From Cladorhizidae sp. MBARI D1340-BT2 (Eukaryota > Porifera > Demospongiae > Poecilosclerida > Cladorhizidae), in assembly GCA_028752905.1 (NCBI GenBank), contig JAQNBH010000252.1, positions 992,001 through 1,056,000 of the forward strand: 64,000 nt of DNA, read 5' to 3'. The notes under the pieces are model-generated. The model saw only the letters and a list, made by a program, of their open reading frames with translations. It was not told the DNA's origin and searched no databases. Below, piece by piece: positions 23,590 to 37,158 of this stretch (the stretch's first letter is position 1; each line of letters starts with the position of its first letter). The translations under genes were made by a program, and so were the position numbers.

Positions 23590-24497
23590 CCAGTGAAAAA
23601 CCACTACATTTATTGATAATCTGTTGACATGTTGCAGATAAGGGCCTTCTCTATCAGTTGACAAAATCTGGGACTTTGGTCTTGTTAATTAGGGCAGTTA
23701 TGAATTGTACTCTTACTTGATGCTAAACATGTTAGCTTCGTAGATTATCCACACTTCACTGAATTGACTTGATGTATAGCTATTAAGATAGGACTCTCTA
23801 AGTGCTCTCTCTTGATATCAAACATCCATATATTCTGCACACTTCACTGTAATGGACTTGCAAGATAGGTATCTCTCAGTGTTCTCTATCTTGAGCTAAA
23901 CATGTTAGCTTCATAGATTCTCCACACTTCACTGAATAGACTTGATATATAGCTCTAAAGGTAGGCCTCTCTCTGTTCTCTCTCTTGATACCAAACATCC
24001 GTATATTCTGCATACATAGAATCACAAGATAGGTTTCTCTATGTGTTCTCTATCTTGATGCTAAACAGGTTAGCTTCATAGATTCTCCACACTTCACTGT
24101 ATAAACTTGATATATAGCTATTAAGATAGGTCTCTCCCTGTGCTCTCTGTTGATATCAAACATCCATAATATTCTGCAAACTTCACTGTAATGGACTTGA
24201 TATGATTCGAATGATAGGTTTCATTATGTGTTCTCTATCTTGATATTTGCCCTAATTTGGTCTATATGTTTCTCATTTTCCCCCCAAAAATCTTGTTATT
24301 TTGCCGTAAAGCTCATAACTTTTCTACACTTTACCCAAAAAAGATAATTTTTATATCACCGGATAGCCCTTCTAATTATCTGTCTTTTGTACGTGCCAAA
24401 ATTTTGAGTACTCTAAGTATTAGCAAGTTATGATGATTTGAAGTGGTAAGGTTTGCGATCTTTCCTGGCGTTTTACAGTTGCCAAAGCGGTGGCCTG
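23590..24497 (+). repeat. Satellite monomer M27 (908 bp)
   Basis: gaattgac (T at 23765) and gatatcaaac, exactly 11777 bp from the same variants in M14. Confidence 0.93.
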
Positions 24498-25404
24498 CCA
24501 GTGAAAAACCACTACATTTATTGATAATCTGTTGACATGTTGCAGATAAGGGCCTTCTCTATCAGTTGACAAAATCTGGGACTTTGGTCTTGTTAATTAG
24601 GGCAGTTATGAATTGTACTCTTACTTGATGCTAAACATGTTAGCTTCGTAGATTATCCACACTTCACTGAATAGACTTGATGTATAGCTATTAAGATAGG
24701 ACTCTCTAAGTGCTCTCTCTTGATACCAAACATCCATATATTCTGCACACTTCACTGTATGGACTTGCAAGATAGGTATCTCTCAGTGTTCTCTATCTTG
24801 AGCTAAACATGTTAGCTTCATAGATTCTCCACACTTCACTGAATAGACTTGATATATAGCTCTAAAGGTAGGCCTCTCTCTGTTCTCTCTCTTGATACCA
24901 AACATCCGTATATTCTGCATACATAGAATCACAAGATAGGTTTCTCTATGTGTTCTCTATCTTGATGCTAAACAGGTTAGCTTCATAGATTCTCCACACT
25001 TCACTGTATAAACTTGATATACAGCTATTAAGATAGGTCTCTCCCTGTGCTCTCTGTTGATATCAAACATCCATAATATTCTGCACACTTCACTGTAATG
25101 GACTTGATATGATTCGAATGATAGGTTTCATTATGTGTTCTCTATCTTGATATTTGCCCTAATTTGGTCTATATGTTTCTCATTTTCCCCCCAAAAATCT
25201 TGTTATTTTGCCGTAAAGCTCATAACTTTTCTACACTTTACCCCAAAAAGATCATTTTTATATCACCGGATAGCCCTTCTAATTATCTGTCTTTTGTACG
25301 TGCCAAAATTTTGAGTACTCTAAGTATTAGCAAGTTATGGTGATTTGAAGTGGTAAGGTTTGCGATCTTTCCTGGCGTTTTCCAGTTGCCAAAGCGGTGG
25401 CCTG
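24498..25404 (+). repeat. Satellite monomer M28 (907 bp)
   Basis: Counterpart of M15, with no diagnostic difference seen. Confidence 0.93.
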
Positions 25405-26304
25405 CCAGTGAAAAACCACTACATTTATTGATAATCTGTTGACATGTTGCAGATAAGGGCCTTCTCTATCAGTTGACAAAATCTGGGACTTTGGTCTTGT
25501 TAATTAGGGCAGTTATGAATTGTACTCTTACTTGATGCTAAACATGTTAGCTTCGTAGATTATCCACACTTCACTGAATAGACTTGATGTATAGCTATTA
25601 AGATAGGACTCTCTAAGTGCTCTCTCTTGATACCAAACATCCATATATTCTGCACACTTCACTGTAATGGACTTGCAAGATAGGTATCTCTCAGTGTTCT
25701 CTATCTTGAGCTAAACATGTTAGCTTCATAGATTCTCCACACTTCACTGAATAGACTTGATATATAGCTCTAAAGGTAGGCCTCTCTCTGTTCTCTCTCT
25801 TGATACCAAACATCCGTATATTCTGCATACATAGAATCACAAGATAGGTTTCTCTATGTGTTCTCTATCTTGATGCTAAACAGGTTAGCTTCATAGATTC
25901 TCCACACTTAAACTTGATATACAGCTATTAAGATAGGTCTCTCCCTGTGCTCTCTGTTGATATCAAACATCCATAATATTCTGCACACTTCACTGTAATG
26001 GACTTGATATGATTCGAATGATAGGTTTCATTATGTGTTCTCTATCTTGATATTTGCCCTAATTTGGTCTATATGTTTCTCATTTTCCCCCCAAAAATCT
26101 TGTTATTTTGCCGTAAAGCTCATAACTTTTCTACACTTTACCCCAAAAAGATCATTTTTATATCACCGGATAGCCCTTCTAATTATCTGTCTTTTGTACG
26201 TGCCAAAATTTTGAGTACTCTAAGTATTAGCAAGTTATGGTGATTTGAAGTGGTAAGATTTGCGATCTTTCCTGGCGTTTTCCAGTTGCCAAAGCGGTGG
26301 CCTG
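25405..26304 (+). repeat. Satellite monomer M29 (900 bp, 8-bp deletion type)
   Basis: Counterpart of M16, including taagatttgcg (A at 26258). Confidence 0.93.
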
Positions 26305-27212
26305 CCAGTGAAAAACCACTACATTTATTGATAATCTGTTGACATGTTGCAGATAAGGGCCTTCTCTATCAGTTGACAAAATCTGGGACTTTGGTCTTGT
26401 TAATTAGGGCAGTTATGAATTGTACTCTTACTTGATGCTAAACATGTTAGCTTCGTAGATTATCCACACTTCACTGAATAGACTTGATGTATAGCTATTA
26501 AGATAGGACTCTCTAAGTGCTCTCTCTTGATACCAAACATCCATATATTCTGCACACTTCACTGTAATGGACTTGCAAGATAGGTATCTCTCAGTGTTCT
26601 CTATCTTGAGCTAAACATGTTAGCTTCATAGATTCTCCACACTTCACTGAATAGACTTGATATATAGCTCTAAAGGTAGGCCTCTCCCTGTTCTCTCTCT
26701 TGATACCAAACATCCGTATATTCTGCATACATAGAATCACAAGATAGGTTTCTCTATGTGTTCTCTATCTTGATGCTAAACAGGTTAGCTTCATAGATTC
26801 TCCACACTTCACTGTATAAACTTGATATATAGCTATTAAGATAGGTCTCTCCCTGTGCTCTCTGTTGATATCAAACATCCATAATATTCTGCAAACTTCA
26901 CTGTAATGGACTTGATATGATTCGAATGATAGGTTTCATTATGTGTTCTCTATCTTGATATTTGCCCTAATTTGGTCTATATGTTTCTCATTTCCCCCCC
27001 CAAAATCTTGTTATTTTGCCGTAAAGCTCATAACTTTTCTACACTTGACCCAAAAAAGATAATGTTTATATCACCGAATAGCCCTTCTAATTATCTGTCT
27101 TTTGTACGTGCCAAAATTTTGAGTACTCTAAGTATTAGCAAGTTATGGTGATTTGAAGTGGTAAGGTTTGCGATCTTTCCTGGCGTTTTCCAGTTGCCAA
27201 AGCGGTGGCCTG
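26305..27212 (+). repeat. Satellite monomer M30 (908 bp)
   Basis: Counterpart of M17, including ctctccctg (C at 26687), T3C8A4 and caccgaatag. Confidence 0.93.
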
Positions 27213-28120
27213 CCAGTGAAAAACCACTACATTTATTGATAATCTGTTGACATGTTGCAGATAAGGGCCTTCTCTATCAGTTGACAAAATCTGGGACTTT
27301 GGTCTTGTTAATTAGGGCAGTTATGAATTGTACTCTTACTTGATGCTAAACATGTTAGCTTCGTAGATTATCCACACTTCACTGAATAGACTTGATGTAT
27401 AGCTATTAAGATAGGACTCTCTAAGTGCTCTCTCTTGATACCAAACATCCATATATTCTGCACACTTCACTGTAATGGACTTGCAAGATAGGTATCTCTC
27501 AGTGTTCTCTATCTTGAGCTAAACATGTTAGCTTCATAGATTCTCCACACTTCACTGAATAGACTTGATATATAGCTCTAAAGGTAGGCCTCTCTCTGTT
27601 CTCTCTCTTGATACCAAACATCCGTATATTCTGCATACATAGAATCACAAGATAGGTTTCTCTATGTGTTCTCTATCTTGATGCTAAACAGGTTAGCTTC
27701 ATAGATTCTCCACACTTCACTGTATAAACTTGATATATAGCTATTAAGATAGGTCTCTCCCTGTGCTCTCTGTTGATATCAAACATCCATAATATTCTGC
27801 ACACTTCACTGTAATGGACTTGATATGATTCGAATGATAGGTTTCATTATGTGTTCTCTATCTTGATATTTGCCCTAATTTGGTCTATATGTTTCTCATT
27901 TTCCCCCCAAAAATCTTGTTATTTTGCCGTAAAGCTCATAACTTTTCTACACTTTACCCCAAAAAGATCATTTTTATATCACCGGATAGCCCTTCTAATT
28001 ATCTGTCTTTTGTACGTGCCAAAATTTTGAGTACTCTAAGTATTAGCAAGTTATGGTGATTTGAAGTGGTAAGGTTTGCGATCTTTCCTGGCGTTTTCCA
28101 GTTGCCAAAGCGGTGGCCTG
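27213..28120 (+). repeat. Satellite monomer M31 (908 bp)
   Basis: Counterpart of M18: tatagc, gcacac, gatca. Confidence 0.93.
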
Positions 28121-29020
28121 CCAGTGAAAAACCACTACATTTATTGATAATCTGTTGACTTGTTGCAGATAAGGGCCTTCTCTATCAGTTGACAAAATCT
28201 GGGACTTTGGTCTTGTTAATTAGGGCAGTTATGAATTGTACTCTTACTTGATGCTAAACATGTTAGCTTCGTAGATTATCCACACTTCACTGAATAGACT
28301 TGATGTATAGCTATTAAGATAGGACTCTCTAAGTGCTCTCTCTTGATACCAAACATCCATATATTCTGCACACTTCACTGTAATGGACTTGCAAGATAGG
28401 TATCTCTCAGTGTTCTCTATCTTGAGCTAAACATGTTAGCTTCATAGATTCTCCACACTTCACTGAATAGACTTGATATATAGCTCTAAAGGTAGGCCTC
28501 TCTCTGTTCTCTCTCTTGATACCAAACATCCGTATATTCTGCATACATAGAATCACAAGATAGGTTTCTCTATGTGTTCTCTATCTTGATGCTAAACAGG
28601 TTAGCTTCATAGATTCTCCACACTTAAACTTGATATACAGCTATTAAGATAGGTCTCTCCCTGTGCTCTCTGTTGATATCAAACATCCATAATATTCTGC
28701 ACACTTCACTGTAATGGACTTGATATGATTCGAATGATAGGTTTCATTATGTGTTCTCTATCTTGATATTTGCCCTAATTTGGTCTATATGTTTCTCATT
28801 TTCCCCCCAAAAATCTTGTTATTTTGCCGTAAAGCTCATAACTTTTCTACACTTTACCCCAAAAAGATAATTTTTATATCACCGGATAGCCCTTCTAATT
28901 ATCTGTCTTTTGTACGTGCCAAAATTTTGAGTACTCTAAGTATTAGCAAGTTATGGTGATTTGAAGTGGTAAGGTTTGCGATCTTTCCTGGCGTTTTACA
29001 GTTGCCAAAGCGGTGGCCTG
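28121..29020 (+). repeat. Satellite monomer M32 (900 bp, 8-bp deletion type)
   Basis: Counterpart of M19, with the same unlinked ccccaaaaa/gataa combination. Confidence 0.93.
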
Positions 29021-29928
29021 CCAGTGAAAAACCACTACATTTATTGATAATCTGTTGACATGTTGCAGATAAGGGCCTTCTCTATCAGTTGACAAAATCT
29101 GGGACTTTGGTCTTGTTAATTAGGGCAGTTATGAATTGTACTCTTACTTGATGCTAAACATGTTAGCTTCGTAGATTATCCACACTTCACTGAATAGACT
29201 TGATGTATAGCTATTAAGATAGGACTCTCTAAGTGCTCTCTCTTGATACCAAACATCCATATATTCTGCACACTTCACTGTAATGGACTTGCAAGATAGG
29301 TATCTCTCAGTGTTCTCTATCTTGAGCTAAACATGTTAGCTTCATAGATTCTCCACACTTCACTGAATAGACTTGATATATAGCTCTAAAGGTAGGCCTC
29401 TCTCTGTTCTCTCTCTTGATACCAAACATCCGTATATTCTGCATACATAGAATCACAAGATAGGTTTCTCTATGTGTTCTCTATCTTGATGCTAAACAGG
29501 TTAGCTTCATAGATTCTCCACACTTCACTGTATAAACTTGATATATAGCTATTAAGATAGGTCTCTCCCTGTGCTCTCTGTTGATATCAAACATCCATAA
29601 TATTCTGCAAACTTCACTGTAATGGACTTGATATGATTCGAATGATAGGTTTCATTATGTGTTCTCTATCTTGATATTTGCCCTAATTTGGTCTATATGT
29701 TTCTCATTTCCCCCCCCAAAATCTTGTTATTTTGCCGTAAAGCTCATAACTTTTCTACACTTGACCCAAAAAAGATAATGTTTATATCACCGAATAGCCC
29801 TTCTAATTATCTGTCTTTTGTACGTGCCAAAATTTTGAGTACTCTAAGTATTAGCAAGTTATGGTGATTTGAAGTGGTAAGGTTTGCGATCTTTCCTGGC
29901 GTTTTCCAGTTGCCAAAGCGGTGGCCTG
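29021..29928 (+). repeat. Satellite monomer M33 (908 bp)
   Basis: Counterpart of M20, and the last monomer of the exact-offset (11777 bp) duplication. Confidence 0.93.
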
Positions 29929-30836
29929 CCAGTGAAAAACCACTACATTTATTGATAATCTGTTGACATGTTGCAGATAAGGGCCTTCTCTATCAGTTGA
30001 CAAAATCTGGGACTTTGGTCTTGTTAATTAGGGCAGTTATGAATTGTACTCTAACTTGATGCTAAACATGTTAGCTTCGTAGATTATCCACACTTCACTG
30101 AATAGACTTGATGTATAGCTATTAAGATAGGACTCTCTAAGTGCTCTCTCTTGATACCAAACATCCATATATTCTGCACACTTCACTGTAATGGACTTGC
30201 AAGATAGGTATCTCTCAGTGTTCTCTATCTTGAGCTAAACATGTTAGCTTCATAGATTCTCCACACTTCACTGAATAGACTTGATATATAGCTCTAAAGG
30301 TAGGCCTCTCTCTGTTCTCTCTCTTGATACCAAACATCCGTATATTCTGCATACATAGAATCACAAGATAGGTTTCTCTATGTGTTCTCTATCTTGATGC
30401 TAAACAGGTTAGCTTCATAGATTCTCCACACTTCACTGTATAAACTTGATATATAGCTATTAAGATAGGTCTCTCCCTGTGCTCTCTGTTGATATCAAAC
30501 ATCCATAATATTCTGCACACTTCACTGTAATGGACTTGATATGATTCGAATGATAGGTTTCATTATGTGTTCTCTATCTTGATATTTGCCCTAATTTGGT
30601 CTATATGTTTCTCATTTTCCCCCCAAAAATCTTGTTATTTTGCCGTAAAGCTCATAACTTTTCTACACTTTACCCCAAAAAGATCATTTTTATATAACCG
30701 GATAGCCCTTCTAATTATCTGTCTTTTGTACGTGCCAAAATTTTGAGTACTCTAAGTATTAGCAAGTTATGGTGATTTGAAGTGGTAAGGTTTGCGATCT
30801 TTCCTGGCGTTTTCCAGTTGCCAAAGCGGTGGCCTG
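29929..30836 (+). repeat. Satellite monomer M34 (908 bp)
   Basis: Counterpart of M22 (ctctaac, tatataaccgg) at offset 10869. M21 is skipped. Confidence 0.93.
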
Positions 30837-31736
30837 CCAGTGAAAAACCACTACATTTATTGATAATCTGTTGACTTGTTGCAGATAAGGGCCTTCTCTA
30901 TCAGTTGACAAAATCTGGGACTTTGGTCTTGTTAATTAGGGCAGTTATGAATTGTACTCTTACTTGATGCTAAACATGTTAGCTTCGTAGATTATCCACA
31001 CTTCACTGAATAGACTTGATGTATAGCTATTAAGATAGGACTCTCTAAGTGCTCTCTCTTGATACCAAACATCCATATATTCTGCACACTTCACTGTAAT
31101 GGACTTGCAAGATAGGTATCTCTCAGTGTTCTCTATCTTGAGCTAAACATGTTAGCTTCATAGATTCTCCACACTTCACTGAATAGACTTGATATATAGC
31201 TCTAAAGGTAGGCCTCTCTCTGTTCTCTCTCTTGATACCAAACATCCGTATATTCTGCATACATAGAATCACAAGATAGGTTTCTCTATGTGTTCTCTAT
31301 CTTGATGCTAAACAGGTTAGCTTCATAGATTCTCCACACTTAAACTTGATATACAGCTATTAAGATAGGTCTCTCCCTGTGCTCTCTGTTGATATCAAAC
31401 ATCCATAATATTCTGCACACTTCACTGTAATGGACTTGATATGATTCGAATGATAGGTTTCATTATGTGTTCTCTATCTTGATATTTGCCCTAATTTGGT
31501 CTATATGTTTCTCATTTTCCCCCCAAAAATCTTGTTATTTTGCCGTAAAGCTCATAACTTTTCTACACTTTACCCAAAAAAGATAATTTTTATATCACCG
31601 GATAGCCCTTCTAATTATCTGTCTTTTGTAAGTGCCAAAATTTTGAGTACTCTAAGTATTAGCAAGTTATGGTGATTTGAAGTGGTAAGGTTTGCGATCT
31701 TTCCTGGCGTTTTACAGTTGCCAAAGCGGTGGCCTG
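30837..31736 (+). repeat. Satellite monomer M35 (900 bp, 8-bp deletion type)
   Basis: Counterpart of M23. Also repeated as M42 at offset 6322. Confidence 0.93.
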
Positions 31737-32635
31737 CCAGTGAAAAACCACTACATTTATTGATAATCTGTTGACATGTTGCAGATAAGGGCCTTCTCTA
31801 TCAGTTGACAAAATCTGGGACTTTGGTCTTGTTAATTAGGGCAGTTATGAATTGTACTCTTACTTGATGCTAAACATGTTAGCTTCGTAGATTATCCACA
31901 CTTCACTGAATAGACTTGATGTATAGCTATTAAGATAGGACTCTCTAAGTGCTCTCTCTTGATACCAAACATCCATATATTCTGCACACTTCACTGTATG
32001 GACTTGCAAGATAGGTATCTCTCAGTGTTCTCTATCTTGAGCTAAACATGTTAGCTTCATAGATTCTCCACACTTCACTGAATAGACTTGATATATAGCT
32101 CTAAAGGTAGGCCTCTCTCTGTTCTCTCTCTTGATACCAAACATCCGTATATTCTGCATACATAGAATCACAAGATAGGTTTCTCTATGTGTTCTCTATC
32201 TTGATGCTAAACAGGTTAGCTTCATAGATTCTCCACACTTAAACTTGATATACAGCTATTAAGATAGGTCTCTCCCTGTGCTCTCTGTTGATATCAAACA
32301 TCCATAATATTCTGCACACTTCACTGTAATGGACTTGATATGATTCGAATGATAGGTTTCATTATGTGTTCTCTATCTTGATATTTGCCCTAATTTGGTC
32401 TATATGTTTCTCATTTTCCCCCCAAAAATCTTGTTATTTTGCCGTAAAGCTCATAACTTTTCTACACTTTACCCAAAAAAGATAATTTTTATATCACCGG
32501 ATAGCCCTTCTAATTATCTGTCTTTTGTAAGTGCCAAAATTTTGAGTACTCTAAGTATTAGCAAGTTATGGTGATTTGAAGTGGTAAGGTTTGCGATCTT
32601 TCCTGGCGTTTTACAGTTGCCAAAGCGGTGGCCTG
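31737..32635 (+). repeat. Satellite monomer M36 (899 bp, hybrid)
   Basis: M24-like start (gacatg, gtatgg) joined to an M23-like end (8-bp deletion, gtaagtgcc, ttttacag). Repeated as M43. Confidence 0.92.
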
Positions 32636-33542
32636 CCAGTGAAAAACCACTACATTTATTGATAATCTGTTGACATGTTGCAGATAAGGGCCTTCTCTAT
32701 CAGTTGACAAAATCTGGGACTTTGGTCTTGTTAATTAGGGCAGTTATGAATTGTACTCTTACTTGATGCTAAACATGTTAGCTTCGTAGATTATCCACAC
32801 TTCACTGAATAGACTTGATGTATAGCTATTAAGATAGGACTCTCTAAGTGCTCTCTCTTGATACCAAACATCCATATATTCTGCACACTTCACTGTATGG
32901 ACTTGCAAGATAGGTATCTCTCAGTGTTCTCTATCTTGAGCTAAACATGTTAGCTTCATAGATTCTCCACACTTCACTGAATAGAGTTGATATATAGCTC
33001 TAAAGGTAGGCCTCTCTCTGTTCTCTCTCTTGATACCAAACATCCGTATATTCTGCATACATAGAATCACAAGATAGGTTTCTCTATGTGTTCTCTATCT
33101 TGATGCTAAACAGGTTAGCTTCATAGATTCTCCACACTTCACTGTATAAACTTGATATACAGCTATTAAGATAGGTCTCTCCCTGTGCTCTCTGTTGATA
33201 TCAAACATCCATAATATTCTGCAAACTTCACTGTAATGGACTTGATATGATTCGAATGATAGGTTTCATTATGTGTTCTCTATCTTGATATTTGCCCTAA
33301 TTTGGTCTATATGTTTCTCATTTTCCCCCAAAAAATCTTGTTATTTTGCCGTAAAGCTCATAACTTTTCTACTCTTTACCCAAAAAAGATAATTTTTATA
33401 TCACCGGATAGCCCTTCTAATTATCTGTCTTTTGTACGTGCCAAAATTTTGAGTACTCTAAGTATTAGCAAGTTATGGTGATTTGAAGTGGTAAGGTTTG
33501 CGATCTTTCCTGGCGTTTTCCAGTTGCCAAAGCGGTGGCCTG
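32636..33542 (+). repeat. Satellite monomer M37 (907 bp, anchor type)
   Basis: Anchor of the M13/M26 form with a private G at 32986 (atagagttg). Confidence 0.93.
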
Positions 33543-34442
33543 CCAGTGAAAAACCACTACATTTATTGATAATCTGTTGACATGTTGCAGATAAGGGCCT
33601 TCTCTATCAGTTGACAAAATCTGGGACTTTGGTCTTGTTAATTAGGGCAGTTATGAATTGTACTCTTACTTGATGCTAAACATGTTAGCTTCGTAGATTA
33701 TCCACACTTCACTGAATAGACTTGATGTATAGCTATTAAGATAGGACTCTCTAAGTGCTCTCTCTTGATATCAAACATCCATATATTCTGCACACTTCAC
33801 TGTAATGGACTTGCAAGATAGGTATCTCTCAGTGTTCTCTATCTTGAGCTAAACATGTTAGCTTCATAGATTCTCCACACTTCACTGAATAGACTTGATA
33901 TATAGCTCTAAAGGTAGGCCTCTCTCTGTTCTCTCTCTTGATACCAAACATCCGTATATTCTGCATACATAGAATCACAAGATAGGTTTCTCTATGTGTT
34001 CTCTATCTTGATGCTAAACAGGTTAGCTTCATAGATTCTCCACACTTAAACTTGATATACAGCTATTAAGATAGGTCTCTCCCTGTGCTCTCTGTTGATA
34101 TCAAACATCCATAATATTCTGCACACTTCACTGTAATGGACTTGATATGATTCGAATGATAGGTTTCATTATGTGTTCTCTATCTTGATATTTGCCCTAA
34201 TTTGGTCTATATGTTTCTCATTTTCCCCCCAAAAATCTTGTTATTTTGCCGTAAAGCTCATAACTTTTCTACACTTTACCCCAAAAAGATCATTTTTATA
34301 TCACCGGATAGCCCTTCTAATTATCTGTCTTTTGTACGTGCCAAAATTTTGAGTACTCTAAGTATTAGCAAGTTATGGTGATTTGAAGTGGTAAGGTTTG
34401 CGATCTTTCCTGGCGTTTTCCAGTTGCCAAAGCGGTGGCCTG
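33543..34442 (+). repeat. Satellite monomer M38 (900 bp, hybrid)
   Basis: gatatcaaac as in M14/M27 at the start, then the 8-bp deletion, tacagc, gcacac and gatca as in M16/M29. It lacks M29's taagattt. Confidence 0.9.
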
Positions 34443-35350
34443 CCAGTGAAAAACCACTACATTTATTGATAATCTGTTGACATGTTGCAGATAAGGGCCT
34501 TCTCTATCAGTTGACAAAATCTGGGACTTTGGTCTTGTTAATTAGGGCAGTTATGAATTGTACTCTTACTTGATGCTAAACATGTTAGCTTCGTAGATTA
34601 TCCACACTTCACTGAATAGACTTGATGTATAGCTATTAAGATAGGACTCTCTAAGTGCACTCTCTTGATACCAAACATCCATATATTCTGCACACTTCAC
34701 TGTAATGGACTTGCAAGATAGGTATCTCTCAGTGTTCTCTATCTTGAGCTAAACATGTTAGCTTCATAGATTCTCCACACTTCACTGAATAGACTTGATA
34801 TATAGCTCTAAAGGTAGGCCTCTCTCTGTTCTCTCTCTTGATACCAAACATCCGTATATTCTGCATACATAGAATCACAAGATAGGTTTCTCTATGTGTT
34901 CTCTATCTTGATGCTAAACAGGTTAGCTTCATAGATTCTCCACACTTCACTGTATAAACTTGATATATAGCTATTAAGATAGGTCTCTCCCTGTGCTCTC
35001 TGTTGATATCAAACATCCATAATATTCTGCAAACTTCACTGTAATGGACTTGATATGATTCGAATGATAGGTTTCATTATGTGTTCTCTATCTTGATATT
35101 TGCCCTAATTTGGTCTATATGTTTCTCATTTCCCCCCCAAAAATCTTGTTATTTTGCCGTAAAGCTCATAACTTTTCTACACTTGACCCAAAAAAGATAA
35201 TTTTTATATCACCGGATAGCCCTTCTAATTATCTGTCTTTTGTATGGGCCAAAATTTTGAGTACTCTAAGTATTAGCAAGTTATGGTGATTTGAAGTGGT
35301 AAGGTTTGCGATCTTTCCTGGCGTTTTCCAGTTGCCAAAGCGGTGGCCTG
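34443..35350 (+). repeat. Satellite monomer M39 (908 bp)
   Basis: cttgaccc as in M17 but gataattttt and caccgg. Private changes are A at 34659 and tatgggcc (T at 35245, G at 35247). Tract T3C7A5. Confidence 0.93.
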
Positions 35351-36258
35351 CCAGTGAAAAACCACTACATTTATTGATAATCTGTTGACATGTTGCAGAT
35401 AAGGGCCTTCTCTATCAGTTGACAAAATCTGGGACTTTGGTCTTGTTAATTAGGGCAGTTATGAATTGTACTCTTACTTGATGCTAAACATGTTAGCTTC
35501 GTAGATTATCCACACTTCACTGAATAGACTTGATGTATAGCTATTAAGATAGGACTCTCTAAGTGCTCTCTCTTGATACCAAACATCCATATATTCTGCA
35601 CACTTCACTGTAATGGACTTGCAAGATAGGTATCTCTCAGTGTTCTCTATCTTGAGCTAAACATGTTAGCTTCATAGATTCTCCACACTTCACTGAATAG
35701 ACTTGATATATAGCTCTAAAGGTAGGCCTCTCTCTGTTCTCTCTCTTGATACCAAACATCCGTATATTCTGCATACATAGAATCACAAGATAGGTTTCTC
35801 TATGTGTTCTCTATCTTGATGCTAAACAGGTTAGCTTCATAGATTCTCCACACTTCACTGTATAAACTTGATATATAGCTATTAAGATAGGTCTCTCCCT
35901 GTGCTCTCTGTTGATATCAAACATCCATAATATTCTGCAAACTTCACTGTAATGGACTTGATATGATTCGAATGATAGGTTTCATTATGTGTTCTCTATC
36001 TTGATATTTGCCCTAATTTGGTCTATATGTTTCTCATTTTCCCCCAAAAAATCTTGTTATTTTGCCGTAAAGCTCATAACTTTTCTACACTTTACCCCAA
36101 AAAGATCATTTTTATATCACCGGATAGCCCTTCTAATTATCTGTCTTTTGTACGTGCCAAAATTTTGAGTACTCTAAGTATTAGCAAGTTATGGTGATTT
36201 GAAGTGGTAAGGTTTGCGATCTTTCCTGGCGTTTTCCAGTTGCCAAAGCGGTGGCCTG
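35351..36258 (+). repeat. Satellite monomer M40 (908 bp)
   Basis: tatagc and gcaaac with a T4C5A6 tract but ctacac and gatca. The anchor tract is here uncoupled from the anchor ctactc. Confidence 0.92.
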
Positions 36259-37158
36259 CCAGTGAAAAACCACTACATTTATTGATAATCTGTTGACATG
36301 TTGCAGATAAGGGCCTTCTCTATCAGTTGACAAAATCTGGGACTTTGGTCTTGTTAATTAGGGCAGTTATGAATTGTACTCTTACTTGATGCTAAACATG
36401 TTAGCTTCATAGATTATCCACACTTCACTGAATAGACTTGATGTATAGCTATTAAGATAGGACTCTCTAAGTGCTCTCTCTTGATACCAAACATCCATAT
36501 ATTCTGCACACTTCACTGTAATGGACTTGCAAGATAGGTATCTCTCAGTGTTCTCTATCTTGAGCTAAACATGTTAGCTTCATAGATTCTCCACACTTCA
36601 CTGAATAGACTTGATATATAGCTCTAAAGGTAGGCCTCTCTCTGTTCTCTCTCTTGATACCAAACATCCGTATATTCTGCATACATAGAATCACAAGATA
36701 GGTTTCTCTATGTGTTCTCTATCTTGATGCTAAACAGGTTAGCTTCATAGATTCTCCACACTTAAACTTGATATACAGCTATTAAGATAGGTCTCTCCCT
36801 GTGCTCTCTGTTGATATCAAACATCCATAATATTCTGCACACTTCACTGTAATGGACTTGATATGATTCGAATGATAGGTTTCATTATGTGTTCTCTATC
36901 TTGATATTTGCCCTAATTTGGTCTATATGTTTCTCATTTCCCCCCCAAAAATCTTGTTATTTTGCCGTAAAGCTCATAACTTTTCTACACTTTACCCCAA
37001 AAAGATCATTTTTATATCACCGGATAGCCCTTCTAATTATCTGTCTTTTGTACGTGCCAAAATTTTGAGTACTCTAAGTATTAGCAAGTTATGGTGATTT
37101 GAAGTGGTAAGGTTTGCGATCTTTCCTGGCGTTTTCCAGTTGCCAAAGCGGTGGCCTG
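36259..37158 (+). repeat. Satellite monomer M41 (900 bp, 8-bp deletion type)
   Basis: Private A at 36409 (cttcatag in unit A1, as in A2 and A3). T3C7A5 with gatca. Confidence 0.93.

Larger units (their letters stand above)
22683..32635 (+). repeat. Higher-order block III, monomers M26-M36 (11-mer, 9953 bp)
   Basis: This is the second copy of the block II unit. M26-M33 correspond to M13-M20 one to one. M34-M35 correspond to M22-M23, with no partner for M21. M36 combines features of M24 (gtatgg) with the 8-bp deletion and gtaagtgcc, and stands in place of M24-M25. The copy is therefore two monomers shorter. Confidence 0.88.
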
